Of a stretch of DNA of 64,000 bases, positions 33,896 to 48,281 are shown piece by piece (positions within the stretch are counted from its first letter, which is position 1; each line of letters starts with the position of its first letter). The stretch covers positions 2,356,001-2,420,000 of the forward strand of contig OY756145.1 in the NCBI GenBank assembly GCA_963576785.1. Direction: 5' to 3'. This DNA comes from Chlorophyllum brunneum. Taxonomy: Eukaryota > Basidiomycota > Agaricomycetes > Agaricales > Agaricaceae. Made by a program: the position numbers and the translations under genes. The notes beneath the pieces were generated by a model that saw only the letters and a program-made list of their open reading frames with translations, made no database searches and was not told the DNA's origin.

Positions 33896-35422
33896 CTATA
33901 TGACGAACATGTCCAGGAACCGAAGCTCTACGCACCCGCTCTCTAACGCTGCTTGGGTCTCTACCAGCTTCGCCACGGATGGCTCTGGCCGATATATGTC
34001 GAGTCTGAAGGGTTTCTCTTTACTGCCCCTCCGCCGCCTCATCAAATCCCGCAGTTTCATCAAGTAACTCCAGACCGTAGTGGACTGGATCGACAGCGTA
34101 GCGAGATGGGGTAGATGCCCTAGTTTACCACATGGATGCACCACACTCAGCATGACGACCACATCAAGAGTGAACGTCTCGAAACAATCGCGCAATACTA
34201 ACTCCTTCATAGCACGCACGTCGTGGAAAAGCTGTGCCAAGGCTCCCGGGGTCCAGTCCCTCCAATTCACCAGTTCGAGCTTGCGGAGGTCTTTTGGCAA
34301 CCGGTGGAAAAACTCGATGATAGGCTGCGGCGAAATCGTACGCCTGTAATTAGCATCGCCATACAACTGCAGCACCTCCAGCCCAGGTAACTCAAGTTGC
34401 TGGAATAACGATCTATTGTTGTTATCGTTGTACAGGGTCCATGTGAAGCTTTTCAAGTGCGGGAACATGGTAGGGCCGGAAAGAATGTCAGCGGTCCCCG
34501 AACCTCGCGTCACGATGGGTGCCCGGCAGTGAGCCTCGACGATATTGGGGCACTGTTTGAGTACACTGATGCAGACATCTAACAATGTATCGAAGAAATC
34601 TAAAACGGTGAGACTGTGGGGTGGAGAGATCTCGATTGAATGCCAGATGCCTCCTAGTGCCAATTGACGCAGTTGTGGGAGGTTGAAGAGCTTTACTGGT
34701 GCAGGGGTGACCACGTCATTCATACCTTCCAACGAAAGGCACTGAAGTTGATGGAAAGATGAGCTCGAAATGCGACGGAGCCATGAGATGGGTGGGTCAT
34801 AAAGACGTAACATCTTTATTCTTCCGGCTTTGCCCTTCAAGCTGAACAATTCTGAAGACCCCCTACTCCGAACCGAGGACTCCGATGTCTTTTCTTTTCT
34901 AAACTGCAAATCAATTGCCAAAGGCAATTGTCCAGATCTCTTCCAGCAGAGCTCCATCATCTCGCTATCACTCTGCACGGTGTTGGATCTGATGTTCAAA
35001 ACCAACGTCGTCCAGAGCGAAGGTGTCGATAAAATTATGTCCCTCCAAAGAGAAGAAACACTAGCACATCGGATAAGAGACAAGTTCTTTTCGATTTCTT
35101 TGCGAAAATTGAAATTCCGAAAGTCATCGAGAGAGGTCGGTTCGGCGATGGGACTAGCAACATGATGGATTATAAGCATCAAGGTCTCTGGGGGAAGATT
35201 CTTGGTCGATGAACGAACGGCATTTAAGCGACGGAGTTTGGAGACGCGCTGGTGCTGGAGATGTTTTATATGATGGTCTATTTTGAGGGCGCCGAGCTCG
35301 AGTTCGAGGGCTTCAATTTCCTCATTATCAACTCCACAGTAGCCACACTGCGAACAGCTGGTCGCCGTGCAGGTGTCAGCTAGGGATTTTTGCGTTTCGT
35401 GAGTTCGTTGTGTGAGTGTCAT
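33896..35422 (-). CDS. F-box protein (Agaricomycete F-box-like family)
   Basis: Single exon, 508 residues, ATG at 35422. A Cys cluster (CSQCGYCG) near residue 25 and a predicted coiled coil (EEIEALELELGALKIDHHIK) precede the F-box, which starts LPPETLMLIIHHVASPI and continues through CASVSSLWRDIILSTPSLWT. The rest consists of irregular leucine-rich segments, as in substrate-binding regions of SCF ubiquitin ligases, where the F-box binds Skp1. The family is greatly expanded in mushrooms, and targets are unknown. It is related in layout to the plus-strand F-box genes at 48 and 52 kb but clearly diverged from them. Confidence 0.8.
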   Translation of the reverse strand: MTLTQRTHETQKSLADTCTATSCSQCGYCGVDNEEIEALELELGALKIDHHIKHLQHQRVSKLRRLNAVRSSTKNLPPETLMLIIHHVASPIAEPTSLDDFRNFNFRKEIEKNLSLIRCASVSSLWRDIILSTPSLWTTLVLNIRSNTVQSDSEMMELCWKRSGQLPLAIDLQFRKEKTSESSVRSRGSSELFSLKGKAGRIKMLRLYDPPISWLRRISSSSFHQLQCLSLEGMNDVVTPAPVKLFNLPQLRQLALGGIWHSIEISPPHSLTVLDFFDTLLDVCISVLKQCPNIVEAHCRAPIVTRGSGTADILSGPTMFPHLKSFTWTLYNDNNNRSLFQQLELPGLEVLQLYGDANYRRTISPQPIIEFFHRLPKDLRKLELVNWRDWTPGALAQLFHDVRAMKELVLRDCFETFTLDVVVMLSVVHPCGKLGHLPHLATLSIQSTTVWSYLMKLRDLMRRRRGSKEKPFRLDIYRPEPSVAKLVETQAALESGCVELRFLDMFVI

Positions 35423-35801
35423 GGCCAGCGGTGAGCAGTATCTCGAGGCGTAGGCCTATCCATTAGCCTCGTGGTGCTGAGAAGGGTACCGCGTTGCCCA
35501 GAAGCTTCGGTTGGTCATGTGGTAGATGAGCGCGAGGCGCTTCGCGATAGAGCAAATATCACTTTTGACGACCACTCCAACTAGCCCACGAGCCCAGTGG
35601 ACAACGCCACAGGTGTCATGAACTCAACCCTATGGTCCCTATCCGAAAACATGTACTATGTATTCTACCTAAACATAAAAACTATAATTTAAACTAATGA
35701 TATTACTCCGAATGGCGAGGAAGAGAACAATAGCGATGGAATGCAAATCCCTCAGAACGAATCGACATGACGAGGTCCCGGAACTACACGGGGGAGCCAA
35801 A
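35423..35801. other. Intergenic region
   Basis: Upstream of the F-box gene and downstream of the DGAT2-type gene. No feature recognised. Confidence 0.45.
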
Positions 35802-37776
35802 CTATTCAATAATCTCCAATTCTCTCAGACGGGCTTTGGCAAACTCGTCTTTGTAGGTATCCCAGATGCTAAAGATTCAGTTATGAGCGGTGGTAGCAAA
35901 TGAATAGAGTTGACTAGTCAATTACCGAGTAAGCTCTGTTATGTATTTCTCTTGCGCCTCCCTGACTTCCTCCGTTGTCGGCTTGCCATGCTGTTTCACC
36001 GGAATCGGCCGTCCAACTGATAAAACAAAGGTAGTCAATTTCCGGGGAAATTATCGGGGTTAAATAGATACTCACTGACGACAACAATACGCCGTCGATA
36101 GGGCATGAGTCCAAGGTTATCTAGTGTGGTAGCTGTTCAGTGACGCCTCGAGTTTCCGTGGGGGACAAACATACAATTTAGAACACCACGCCCATGGAAT
36201 AGAGGGAGAGTGAAACCAAAGATTGACTGGAAGTGCTTCTGGAGCGCATATACCGTCGTACCCTTCTTGTTCGGCATCTGCTCATAGATCTGAAATTTCG
36301 AAAAATGAGCAAGGCTTTCACATCCACCCTTTGCACATACATCGTTTTCGCCAAAAGAGAGTACAGGCACCAAATCGGCCCTGGAAGTGTCATGTCAATA
36401 TATATCGATAGCTAACAAGTATAATAGCACTCACCCGTGTTGAATGGCAACTTTGATAAACCCAAGCCTTATACCAGTCAGCAACTATACCCTATATCTT
36501 GACTCGGAACAGGGTTCCGCACATACCTTTTCCGTAAAGTCAGATCCACAGTCCCAGGATGCGCACTTAGACTCTCCGCAGCACCTCCAACTACAATCGT
36601 GATGGACGATCCTGGTCCAGACTTCAAGATATTGGAGCAAGACGCTTTGCTAACGCTGTAGATACCCAAAGCCATAAGGATATCACGATAGAATGGCACT
36701 TTGAAATTGCTCGCTAGTGTTAGAAGGTGTGGCGTGATTCCTGGAAAAGCTTCTGAAAATCCTGTCGCTACAAAATAAAAGACGTGAGGTTAGTGGGAGA
36801 AGTCAGAGGTGGAGAGTGTGGCTTGCCTTCTGTGCCAAAGGTCACGAGAGCTCCCCTTCAGATGATCCCCTTCAGTCAGTATCTATTCTAGTGCCCATTA
36901 GAAGTCGGGAATTGACTTACATGCCAATAATACCTACAAAAGTGAATTGCTTCAATCACCAGAGGAACCAGATAGAAATAACAAAACACACCATGTGGAT
37001 GATACCCAAACACATACGGCCGATCCGGAGGTAAATCCACTTCCTACAACTCTCCCATTCAACATCCATCCACACAACTCGCTCAGAAAACTCACTTTCA
37101 TAAACCTAAAGCACATATCAGTCATATTGTAGGAAGGGGAAGCAATAAATATACACTCACGAAACAGGGTAATACTCTGCAAAGTACTTCCAGAATTTAC
37201 TCCTCCTCACCCAAGGAAAAATCCTCCTCCCTCTCTCCGGCGCCGTATCAATATACATCCATATCCAGTAAACAAAGAGAAACGGCCATAATGGAGGGAT
37301 CGAACTGTGAAGAGAATAATGATGATGTGCGCATCAGTCGTAACACGCCCAGTTGATACGAACAACGGAAGGGAATTCCGGATAAAGGGGATCATAGCGG
37401 GTGAATAAGTCCACGTCAAGACGAGAAATTTACGAACAACATACCAAAGATAAAAGAAAAAGCAGCACGTAAGAACGATCATACACGACCAAACCGCAAC
37501 AGCCAACGTCTGGAGTCTTCTCTTGCTCGGAATTCTCGCGGGTACAAACCTATACCAACCAACAAGTCATTAATTCATCATTTCACGCCCAGGAATCTGA
37601 GAATCCATTCAGCCAAGTTGGTAAACGTACTCGATGCCAGTATTCATATTCAGGGACGGCGGATGTGTAAGCTTTGACAAACGCTCCCTCAGTGAACTCG
37701 CAGAGAGTTTATGTGAGGCTTTTCCAGGCATCTTCTGCTGTTCCTTGGTGTCTACCTTCAGCGTCGGCGGTGGCAT
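35802..37776 (-). CDS. DGA1: Diacylglycerol acyltransferase, DGAT2 family
   Basis: Many short exons from ATG 37776 (MPPPTLKVDTKEQQKMPG) to TAG 35802. After an N-terminal helix pair (LQTLAVAVWSCMIVLTCCF; PPLWPFLFVYWIWMYIDT) comes RRIFPWVRRSKFWKYFAEYY. The catalytic motif HPHG follows in YVFGYHPHG, then VPFYRDILMALGIYSVSKAS, VVGGAAESLSAHPGTVDL, FIKVAIQHGADLVPVLSFGE and MPYRRRIVVVIGRPIPVKQH. These are the ordered conserved blocks of DGAT2 enzymes, which join acyl-CoA to diacylglycerol at the ER and lipid-droplet surface. The symbol follows the yeast orthologue by family; a wax or monoacylglycerol acyltransferase of the same family cannot be excluded. CDC48 ends about 260 bases upstream on the same strand. 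Confidence 0.87.
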
Positions 37777-38016
37777 GAGGGGAGAAGGGACAAGAGGAGG
37801 GATCTGACACTACAAGACGGCCCTGGTGGATTAATGGGACATCGTAGCACGTGCCCCATTTACTCCTCCGGCAATCAAATCCGCATTTTCAGATGCTTGC
37901 TCACCACTTTCCTCGACGCTACAACGTCATCAAACAGGCAGAAATCCATTAACAAAACCATGCCAGTGCTTCTGATATATTACATTAAGAGCAATGAGGT
38001 GGAGAGAAAACAGCTA

Positions 38017-41021
<3,005 letters not shown>

Positions 41022-41209
41022 AGTTGTGGAATGTGGTGGTTGTGGATGAAGAGTTTTGGAGCGAGCTCGGTGTAAAGAAATGACAAAGAAGGACACGCGT
41101 CCTGATATGCAGGCGCTGCCACAACACAGCCAAATTCATCCCACCACGTGTGGTCTTCCAAAGTCTTCGACAATATTCCAACTACAAATTTTCTGTCCTA
41201 CAGTCATTT

Positions 41210-42125
41210 TCACATTTCCTCATCCTCATCCAGGCTGATCTCCTCCACTGGGTAGTCGCCCACCCTGACCTTCTCAGGCCGCACAAAGACTCCGTAATTC
41301 TGTCGACACGCGAAATACTGTTCGCCTTGCACTCTGTCCGATTTCAAGTCAGCCTCATCCGAAGGGTCAGATCTCGGGAACACTCACGACCCGTCGTTCT
41401 TCCCGAAAGGCTCGTCGTACTCAATACCCACCCATATTCCTTTGCTGAATTTCGTCTGACCAACGTACCGCACGGTTCCGCGTTTACTCAAACCGGGTTC
41501 CGCTGACTCGACTTCGCATCGTGCCCCGACTTGTATGCCGGTTGGTGTCGGAGGCGGCACATCCTTAGCCTCGTCCTTCTCAGTGAATCGCCCTACCTTG
41601 TTCCGTTTCTTGTATACCAATACACTATCTGTTTTATGTTGGTCATTTGCACCCTTGACGGTGGAAAATACCTACCTTGACGCTTCGCGTACTCGGCGTC
41701 GCTCAGTTCGAATTTCTCTACCTGTGATACATCGGACAGTTGTCCTGTAAATGAGGCTGACGGGTTGGTATCCTCAACCTGCTTCAATCAGCTCTCCCAG
41801 ACCCTGGTCGCTTGGACGTGATCATTCACCTTGAGAACTTGCCAATCGCGTAGCCCATACTCTGAAAGTAGCTTGGAATTGTCTGACAGCTGTGCTAAAA
41901 CAGTTGGATCGCTTTCTGATTCGCGATGCAGAATTCGCTGATTCGAGGACGGTATTCCTGTGATGACCTCGAGCTTGTCCTTGGGAGAGATCAAATCGAT
42001 TAGTCTTTCAAATCTGTCATCAATCCAGCTCACACCTTGAGTTGTTGAACTGTCCAGTACGGTTCAATGCGCCTTTCTGAGCGCGTGTCTGGAGAAACGA
42101 TGAAGATGTTGAGTACGCCTGACAT
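41210..42125 (-). CDS. ALF1: Tubulin-folding cofactor B (CAP-Gly protein)
   Basis: Exons from ATG 42125 (MSGVLNIFIVSPDTRSERRI) to TGA 41210. An N-terminal ubiquitin-like domain (WTVQQLKDKLEVITGIPSSN; LSEYGLRDWQVLK) is followed by FELSDAEYAKRQDSVLVYKK and a C-terminal CAP-Gly domain (GARCEVE, GTVRYVGQTKF, GIWVGIEYDEPFGKNDGS, CRQNYGVFVRPEKV) with the GKNDG groove that binds EEY/F-type tails. The acidic end LDEDEEM resembles the DEI/DEM tail needed with cofactor E to dissociate tubulin dimers. The length (about 240 residues) fits. It lies 190 bases upstream of CDC48 on the same strand. ALF1 is the yeast name; TBCB is the animal name. Confidence 0.88.
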
Positions 42126-43219
42126 TGTAAGGCTGCAAGTTGCGAGTGGAATGGCCCCCACGTGTGCGACAAGTATCTAATCTTATCTCTATTTCCGTAA
42201 GGACCTGCCAGTAGCCTGGCTAGGCGGTTCTTTCCGCAGCCTCTTGTGCCAATCCAATGTCACTTTCGACATTTCTCGTGCTGATCAGTAATGCCGTGTC
42301 TTGTCACCGCAGGATGCCTAAAAGGATCAGTCCTTACTGCCGCTATGCTCATCTTTGATACAACCCTGGCAGACGTATAGTCATGAGCCCTTGAGAAGAC
42401 TGGCGGCTAAAGAACAGCTACTACTTTGCTGACCACCGGCGAGACCTTTCACAGCTTTTTCTGGGTCCTCGACATGTAAAAAAAGGCATAATAGGCCCGA
42501 CACGACACAGGACAAGCTTCTTTCCACGCAAACAACCCTCTATCGCAACAAAAATATACCTGCCCGAGCCTTCCACGACAAGGTCATGCGACTATCACAT
42601 TCTCACACTCATCGCTCTCATGAAAAATTCCCGAACCCATCTTGCCGTGCTCCACGCCGATCCCGGAGATATCAAGCGATTTCGACTGAGGCGTCTATGT
42701 TTGCACACATGCATCTGACCAAATGGTTGATGGATGTACCTTTTCATCACGAAATCCCATCAAAACACCATTTCGAAGCGTCGAAAAAGGGGGGCCCAAA
42801 GCGGAGTTGCCCTTGGAAACGATTTCCCTATTCCGTCATATGAAGTCCATGAGCCCAGCCTCTCAGAATTACTTAAAACCCGACCAACATGCCACCGCAA
42901 CTCCTCCTTCGACTTCTCTCTGCCCTCCACTAATTCCGTGGTACTCCCACCACTTCCAAGTCGGTATATAGTACGCAGGCCGTTCAAAGGTAGTCCTGGC
43001 TACCTTTCCCTCCTTCATTTCCCCATCCCATTTATCACCGCTCGCGTACCGTACCAGGAGTACCCTTGGCGACCCTCGACGCCCGCCGGCCCCATTGTCA
43101 GGGACCACCGTTACTCCTGGCCCGGTTACTACTTGACTTCTGGTTACCTTGGCCTGCTTGGTATTTGGACACTACCCCTTACCCTCCCTGTCTTGGATGT
43201 CACGCTCGCCGCACTGTGA
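42126..43219. other. Divergent promoter region
   Basis: About 1.1 kb between cofactor B and a surface-protein gene. A CT-rich stretch precedes 43220. An open frame at 42734-43219 runs into the next gene's start but lacks family support. Confidence 0.45.
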
Positions 43220-44672
43220 ATGCTGCCAACTTCTTCAACCTGCCCTCCCTTTCCTGATTTCTTTTGGTCCGGACTCTTACCATATACCCTCGTATTCGTG
43301 ATTCTATTCTTCCCCACATGGACACTTGCACAAAACTCGGCACGAAATTTCACGTTACATATAGATTCCCCTCAGATTATCTACACTCCTTTCCTTTGTG
43401 GCAGAGATAACGCCCTAACAGACTGCAATGGTGGATGGTACGTCTTCCATGTCAAATTCATCGACTCGAACGCGGCTCTAATCAAGTCGCAGGCAACGTA
43501 CACAAGAAAATGAACATACAACAATTCTTACTACTGGTCCGGATCCAGCCACTCAGGAGATCATCCCTCAGATGTTCTTCGAATTTCAGGGTACGTGTCT
43601 ATTCTCATACGTATTTTCTCATGGAACATTGTCTTCCTTTTAATATCGTTCATCACATCCCGGACTATGTACATCATACATCATTCCCTCATCCTCGGCC
43701 ATGGACAAAGTGATGAACATTTATAGACCATCCACTTGTTCACATCATCACTTTCTGTTCGCTTTTTCTCGAAGATGTAAGGCAGAATGCTGTGGCTACC
43801 AACAGCTCGTGCCCTATTGGTCCAATCTTCCTCGTGAACATCGGTATTCTGACATACAATCTACTCCACACTTAGGTTCGGCATTATATCTTTTTACATC
43901 CCCGACCTCCAGCGCTCAAGCCAATATCACAATAACGACTAATGGAACCACGATCTCCGCGACATTCGATTCTACCCTCGGCTTGGCCTCAATTCTCAAC
44001 TTGGCCCCATCATCCGTGACGACGTTCTCCCTCACATTTCTCCCAGAAAATGCCCCTCACGAATTTTCGCTCACGTCAATGATCATCACAGTACCGAATG
44101 GCGCGTACGTCCATCGTTTTAGTTTCAGCAACATACAACTAATTATCAGCTATCCAACTATTCTTGATTGTCTCCCCATCTGGGACATCGATATGTACAA
44201 CAAATCATGGAATGTTCCTACTACGTTCATCATAACGTCCTCCTCAACGATCCATGATGATCCCAACAGCCTAGCAACAACTCTACCAATACTTCCCAGC
44301 ATGACTCTCCCTCCATCCTCTTCCCCACCCATCTTTACACCACCCTCGACACCATCCACCACGCCACCCCCACCGTCTTCATCTCCTAATACTCAACCTC
44401 AACCCGTCTCTTCAGCAAAACATTCAAACATTGCAATCGCAGTTGGTGTAACTGTCGGTCTCGGTTTAGGATTGAGCGGTCTTGCAGGAATAGGATTTTG
44501 GTGGTATAAAAGACGACGCCCGAATAAAAGATGGGTTAGATCATTGACGACTAACGGGATTGGTGCATCGAGAGGGGGTTCTCGGTCTGATTCGCGTCGG
44601 ACCGGGGGTATATTGCTTGGTGATGGGAGATCGAGGTCGGTGACACCGGGCTGGGGTTATAGTCCTGCGTGA
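43220..44672 (+). CDS. Signal-peptide, single-span surface protein with jelly-roll-like ectodomain
   Basis: ATG at 43220 opens a long N-terminal signal (SGLLPYTLVFVILFFPTWTL then AQNS). The mature start has IDSPQIIYTPFLCGRDNALT with DCNGGW; introns lead through PATQEIIPQMFFEFQ to GSALYLFTSPTSSAQANITI. This order (IDSPQIxYxP, Cys pair, FxFxGSAxYLF) is typical of a widespread basidiomycete family of type I membrane proteins with a beta-sandwich ectodomain. A Ser/Thr/Pro-rich stalk follows, then a transmembrane helix (IAIAVGVTVGLGLGLSGLAG), a basic stop-transfer KRRRPNKRW and a short cytosolic tail ending GWGYSPA. It does not share the YGGI tail of the other surface proteins. Function is unknown. 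The middle exon limits are approximate. Confidence 0.72.
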
Positions 44673-45400
44673 TTTCCGGACGAGGGTTCGTTTAAGGATG
44701 TGAGATGAGGAGTGGGAATGGTGATCAGCCGAACCAACTTGCATGGCAAGGAAACAAAGGTCATATCTTCAGCGATGCTACTAGTTCGTTCATTCACGGC
44801 CACCGTTCACCAAAGATTTCCCGCCACGACATCGGGATCGTTTGATCGGATGGACCAAAACCCGCGCTTTGGTTCGTCATTTTTATCGGGTTCAGTGGAA
44901 TTGTTCATCCCATCACCATGGGCACTTGTTGGACATGGGCATGATATGGACGTTGTGGACTCGGTCTGTATTTTACTTGGTGAAGGCCGTAGAGTAGTAA
45001 CCATCTTTACCGCGGCATTCGCGATCCTCTTGGCTCTTCACATACGAGGACGTTCCGCGTAAAGGTATCCTTCTCTGAGGTCCTATTTACTCTCGGTTCC
45101 AATAATCGCGGGACAGCAGAAAACCCTGAAATCCAACAAGATACACAGTTACATAGAACTTTTGCGGGGGAATCGGGATGACGGTTGGCCTGAAGACAAT
45201 AACTGGAGTGTTTGGACTACCATTGTCGATCCTCGTCCGAGTGAGGTAAATGTGAAATCCAACGCTTCAGTACGTACTTATCCCCAACCACCAAACGGAA
45301 TCAGAGCTCATCCCGCATCAAATTATATTATTCAAAGATCCAGTCCGTTAATAAACAACAGTAATCAGATAATTTTATTTCCACACATCGGATGAAGACC
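44673..45400. other. Intergenic region
   Basis: No supported gene. A 116-codon plus-strand frame at 44712-45062 has no recognisable motif and I do not call it. Confidence 0.4.
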
Positions 45401-45689
45401 TGGATAATGGGCTCAGTATCACCGGGAAGAGATTCCAGGGCTGTAGGTTAGGTTAGTCGATGAATGAACTTGTGCGAGATCAAGCGACAGTTTGTTTTGA
45501 TTGATATCTTTCTCGGTCAGCTCGGGTTGATGAGCTTTCGGATTCGGCTAGGCCGATTTTAGTGAGCAATGAGAACGAAAGCGCTGAAGATAGGATTACA
45601 TGTAAGTACTAGAGAGGAATTGAAAGGTACTTGAAGTTCAAAGTCCCACTCGCCGAGACGGGTACCCAAAGCGGTTAAGCAGACTTTCG

Positions 45690-45930
45690 GCTAGGTAGCG
45701 CAGGTGACTGGTATTTTCTGCTACCAGAGATGCGGGAATTTGCCACGGGAGAACAGTTACACCAGCCATATCCCCGGTGGATACCTAAGTCTGAGTGCCG
45801 ACAATTTCATTTTTGCATGTGTGCGAGAATATGCTCCTTGATCGTGAGAGGACTGACAGATGGCAATGTGAAAGCCCGTAGGCTCACTAAGAGGGTTACT
45901 GGCTATCACGCTGGGTGAGCGTTCTCGATT
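45690..45930 (-). pseudogene. F-box gene relic (type A)
   Basis: Nucleotides around 45724-45900 align by eye with the plus-strand complement of both type-A F-box genes near 47440-47560 and 50960-51080; shared words include GGGAATxxGCCACGGGAG and GTGGATACCTxAGTxTGAGxG. Frames are broken and only part of the gene is visible. It is an old third copy of the type-A gene. Confidence 0.6.
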
Positions 45931-46554
45931 GTGTATTTATGAAGATATGTATATCAGGAGTGTATAGAGAAGGATTTGGATGGTCGTCGAAGAAGGAATG
46001 ATTGCGGGCTGTGTTCGAGCACCGCGTAATAAATTGGCCTTAGGCCACGATTTTTTTAAAAAAAAGAAGGAATGATTTATGTGATTCCAGGTACCTTTAT
46101 CTAGCTAATGGCTCTCGTGAGTTAGTCGTGTATGTGTGTAAATGATCGGGTTTGCACAATGTTAACTTACGAGCGCACTATCACTTTTGCTGAGTTCAAA
46201 AGACAATGTCCGAACGAGAACCCGGACCCTGACCAGTCTGACCGCCTGGCGCAGGTTTCAAATTTGTCTAGCGTCACCTGAATGCACGAAACGCCATAAA
46301 CTCTTACATTGGATTGAAGGTAAAGAACGATCAGGTAAATGCTTATGTACTGTACAGAGGGTCAAAGATATAAGTGGTATTATCACCTGGTCCATTCATG
46401 ACTGCTGTTTGCTAAAGATATACGCCGCAACATCGGAATACAACTTGCCTTTGATCTATCACCATGGATTTTATTGAATTTTTTTAATCACAAAGGGAAA
46501 ATGCGGATTTAAACCCCCTCTAAAGTAGCCAACTATTTAGGAAGTATTAATGTA
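45931..46554. other. Intergenic region next to the F-box cluster
   Basis: No supported gene. It contains a short T/A run near 46050-46065 and possibly more unreadable F-box remains. Confidence 0.4.
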
Positions 46555-47940
46555 CTAACATCCAATGATCAGTAACAGTAACTTCAATACGGCGGAGGCT
46601 TCGCATCTTCTGTAGGCCAGTACGGAATGCACGATCCAGGTATACATTGCTCCGATAAACAAAACGAATTTGCTCCCACCACAAGATGAAGATTGTGATC
46701 GTGTTGCCAACATGACCAAGAGAGACTCCAAAACTGCAGACAGCATAGCTCTCGAACGAATCTGTTCAACGTCCAGCCACAGCTTCCTTATTTGAGGAAG
46801 AAACATCCCCTGTGTTTCCGACATCACTTGTGCCAATTTAGTGAGTAACGAACCAGACCAACGCTGTATCTCCAACCTCCCCACATGCTTCATAGCACGA
46901 AGAAGTAGCCGTAGATCTGAGTCCGGGTCTATAAGCCATGATAAATCTGACAGAGCGACAGATGAGAGGGGCTGAGAGGATTGGATGATGGTGTTGAGAC
47001 TAGAAATTGCCTCGTAAGAAGGACCAGGGAACCTAGTACCTTCAAGGGAAAGTTCTAGCCTTTCTGCGCTTGGGAGCCGAATATGCTGGAATACAGGTAT
47101 CTCGGGATGGGAGACGACCCAATGGAACGCTTTAACGTTACTGAGCACGGTCGAGGGTGGTGGAGCGGAGTCTGGATGCGTCGACGGAGACCAGGGTCCG
47201 GGGAAACCAGCAGCACCGGGAGAACTACCGCAATATGAAACATCTCTAAGTGTGGAGGATAAGATTGCGTGTACCAGGGAGGAGCTAAAGGGTATGTGCT
47301 TCAAATCCAACTGGCTGAGGGAAGGAAAAGGTACAACGGCATGGTCTGGCAGGTCTCTTTCGACTGCAGCGTTATGAGCATTCGGGTTCACCGGGTGGGT
47401 GGGGGCCAACTTTATTGTTTTTTCGACCGTCAGAACCATGAGACGCGGAAATATACCACGAGAGGACAGTTGCGTCAGCCACGTCTCAGGTGGATATCTG
47501 AGTGTGAGCGTTGACAACCTTTTCCTACATTTGCGCGAGAAGACAATTGATGCAATTCTGTTAAGAGGGCCAGCGTATGGCGACGTTACAGCTTCACTGC
47601 TGCCAGTAGTGGGTGCAAAGGAACAGAAACAAAGTCCAAGGGAGAACCTTGCCCCTGACCTCCCGAGATAGAGCCTGAGGAGACCGACGCAGGCCCTGAT
47701 GTTACCAGGTATCACCTCCACACTCAAGTTCGACCAAAAGGAAGGATTTGCAATCACTACCTTCCTCCAAACCATGCAGACACTGGAGAGAGAAATGACA
47801 TAGGAAGCCTTTTGGCTCAAACACGGATGCACAGAGCCGGAATCTTGGTTAGGGAGGGGGAGAAATGTGGCTTCCAAGACGAGTTTCATGATGCGGGACC
47901 AAATTTCGAATGGAATGATAGCAAGTATGCCGGGCTGCAT
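46555..47940 (-). CDS. F-box-like protein, type A, copy 1
   Basis: Single exon of 461 residues from ATG at 47940 (MQPGILAIIPFEIWSRIMKL). The start is an F-box-like segment that continues through YVISLSSVCMVWRKVVIANP and SFWSNL. The remainder has leucine-rich irregular repeats (RLMVLTVEKTIKL; LSQLDLKHIPFSSSLVHAIL). It is paralogous along nearly its whole length to the gene at 50072-51463, and each is divergently paired with a type-B F-box gene. The N-terminal extension that is open in copy 2 is out of frame here, which supports MQPG as the true start. The C-terminal residues differ from copy 2 after about VLAYRRCEAS, perhaps by a frameshift. A Skp1-binding ubiquitin ligase role is inferred from family. 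Confidence 0.75.
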   Translation of the reverse strand: MQPGILAIIPFEIWSRIMKLVLEATFLPLPNQDSGSVHPCLSQKASYVISLSSVCMVWRKVVIANPSFWSNLSVEVIPGNIRACVGLLRLYLGRSGARFSLGLCFCSFAPTTGSSEAVTSPYAGPLNRIASIVFSRKCRKRLSTLTLRYPPETWLTQLSSRGIFPRLMVLTVEKTIKLAPTHPVNPNAHNAAVERDLPDHAVVPFPSLSQLDLKHIPFSSSLVHAILSSTLRDVSYCGSSPGAAGFPGPWSPSTHPDSAPPPSTVLSNVKAFHWVVSHPEIPVFQHIRLPSAERLELSLEGTRFPGPSYEAISSLNTIIQSSQPLSSVALSDLSWLIDPDSDLRLLLRAMKHVGRLEIQRWSGSLLTKLAQVMSETQGMFLPQIRKLWLDVEQIRSRAMLSAVLESLLVMLATRSQSSSCGGSKFVLFIGAMYTWIVHSVLAYRRCEASAVLKLLLLIIGC

Positions 47941-48169
47941 AATATACGAAAGCTGGTGTTTTAGAGAGGTAGAAGAGTGGTTCGAGACAGTCTGACGTGG
48001 AAAGCGGATTTAGCGCCTGGACAGCTCGAACCAATTGAGTCGCACGTTGTAAATTCCAGGCGTTCAGGGCCATCGCAAGGGTGAGCTGACGTGTTGGTTT
48101 GAGGCTCAGACGCACTAATTTGATATCATTGCCAAGGTCTTCTGTACTCGTCCCAGGACCCAGGATCGC

Positions 48170-48193
48170 GATAATCTATGATTTTAGATTATC
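48170..48193. promoter_or_regulatory. Inverted GATA repeat in the F-box pair promoter, copy 1
   Basis: A perfect 9-base inverted repeat, GATAATCTA and TAGATTATC, with spacer TGATTT. Each arm carries a GATAA core, the site bound by GATA-type zinc-finger regulators. It sits about 230 bases from the minus-strand ATG and 89 bases from the plus-strand ATG. Confidence 0.55.
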
Positions 48194-48281
48194 TCATCAT
48201 AACAAATATTGCCATGATAGTATAACTCTTCATCCTGAAAGGTCTAACCAGGGATCACTAATCCAGCATCGGAGCAGACCC

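Noticed and set aside
44712..45062. Plus-strand 116-codon frame after the surface-protein gene
   Set aside because: No recognisable features and no supporting start or splice context.
46187..46477. Plus-strand 96-codon frame with LHWIEGKERSGK
   Set aside because: It faintly recalls a P-loop but lacks the GxxxxGK[ST] spacing and any neighbouring NACHT motif.
48099..48281. N-terminal extension of the type-B F-box copy 1
   Set aside because: The extended frame begins at TTG, and copy 2 starts at the equivalent of ATG 48282.
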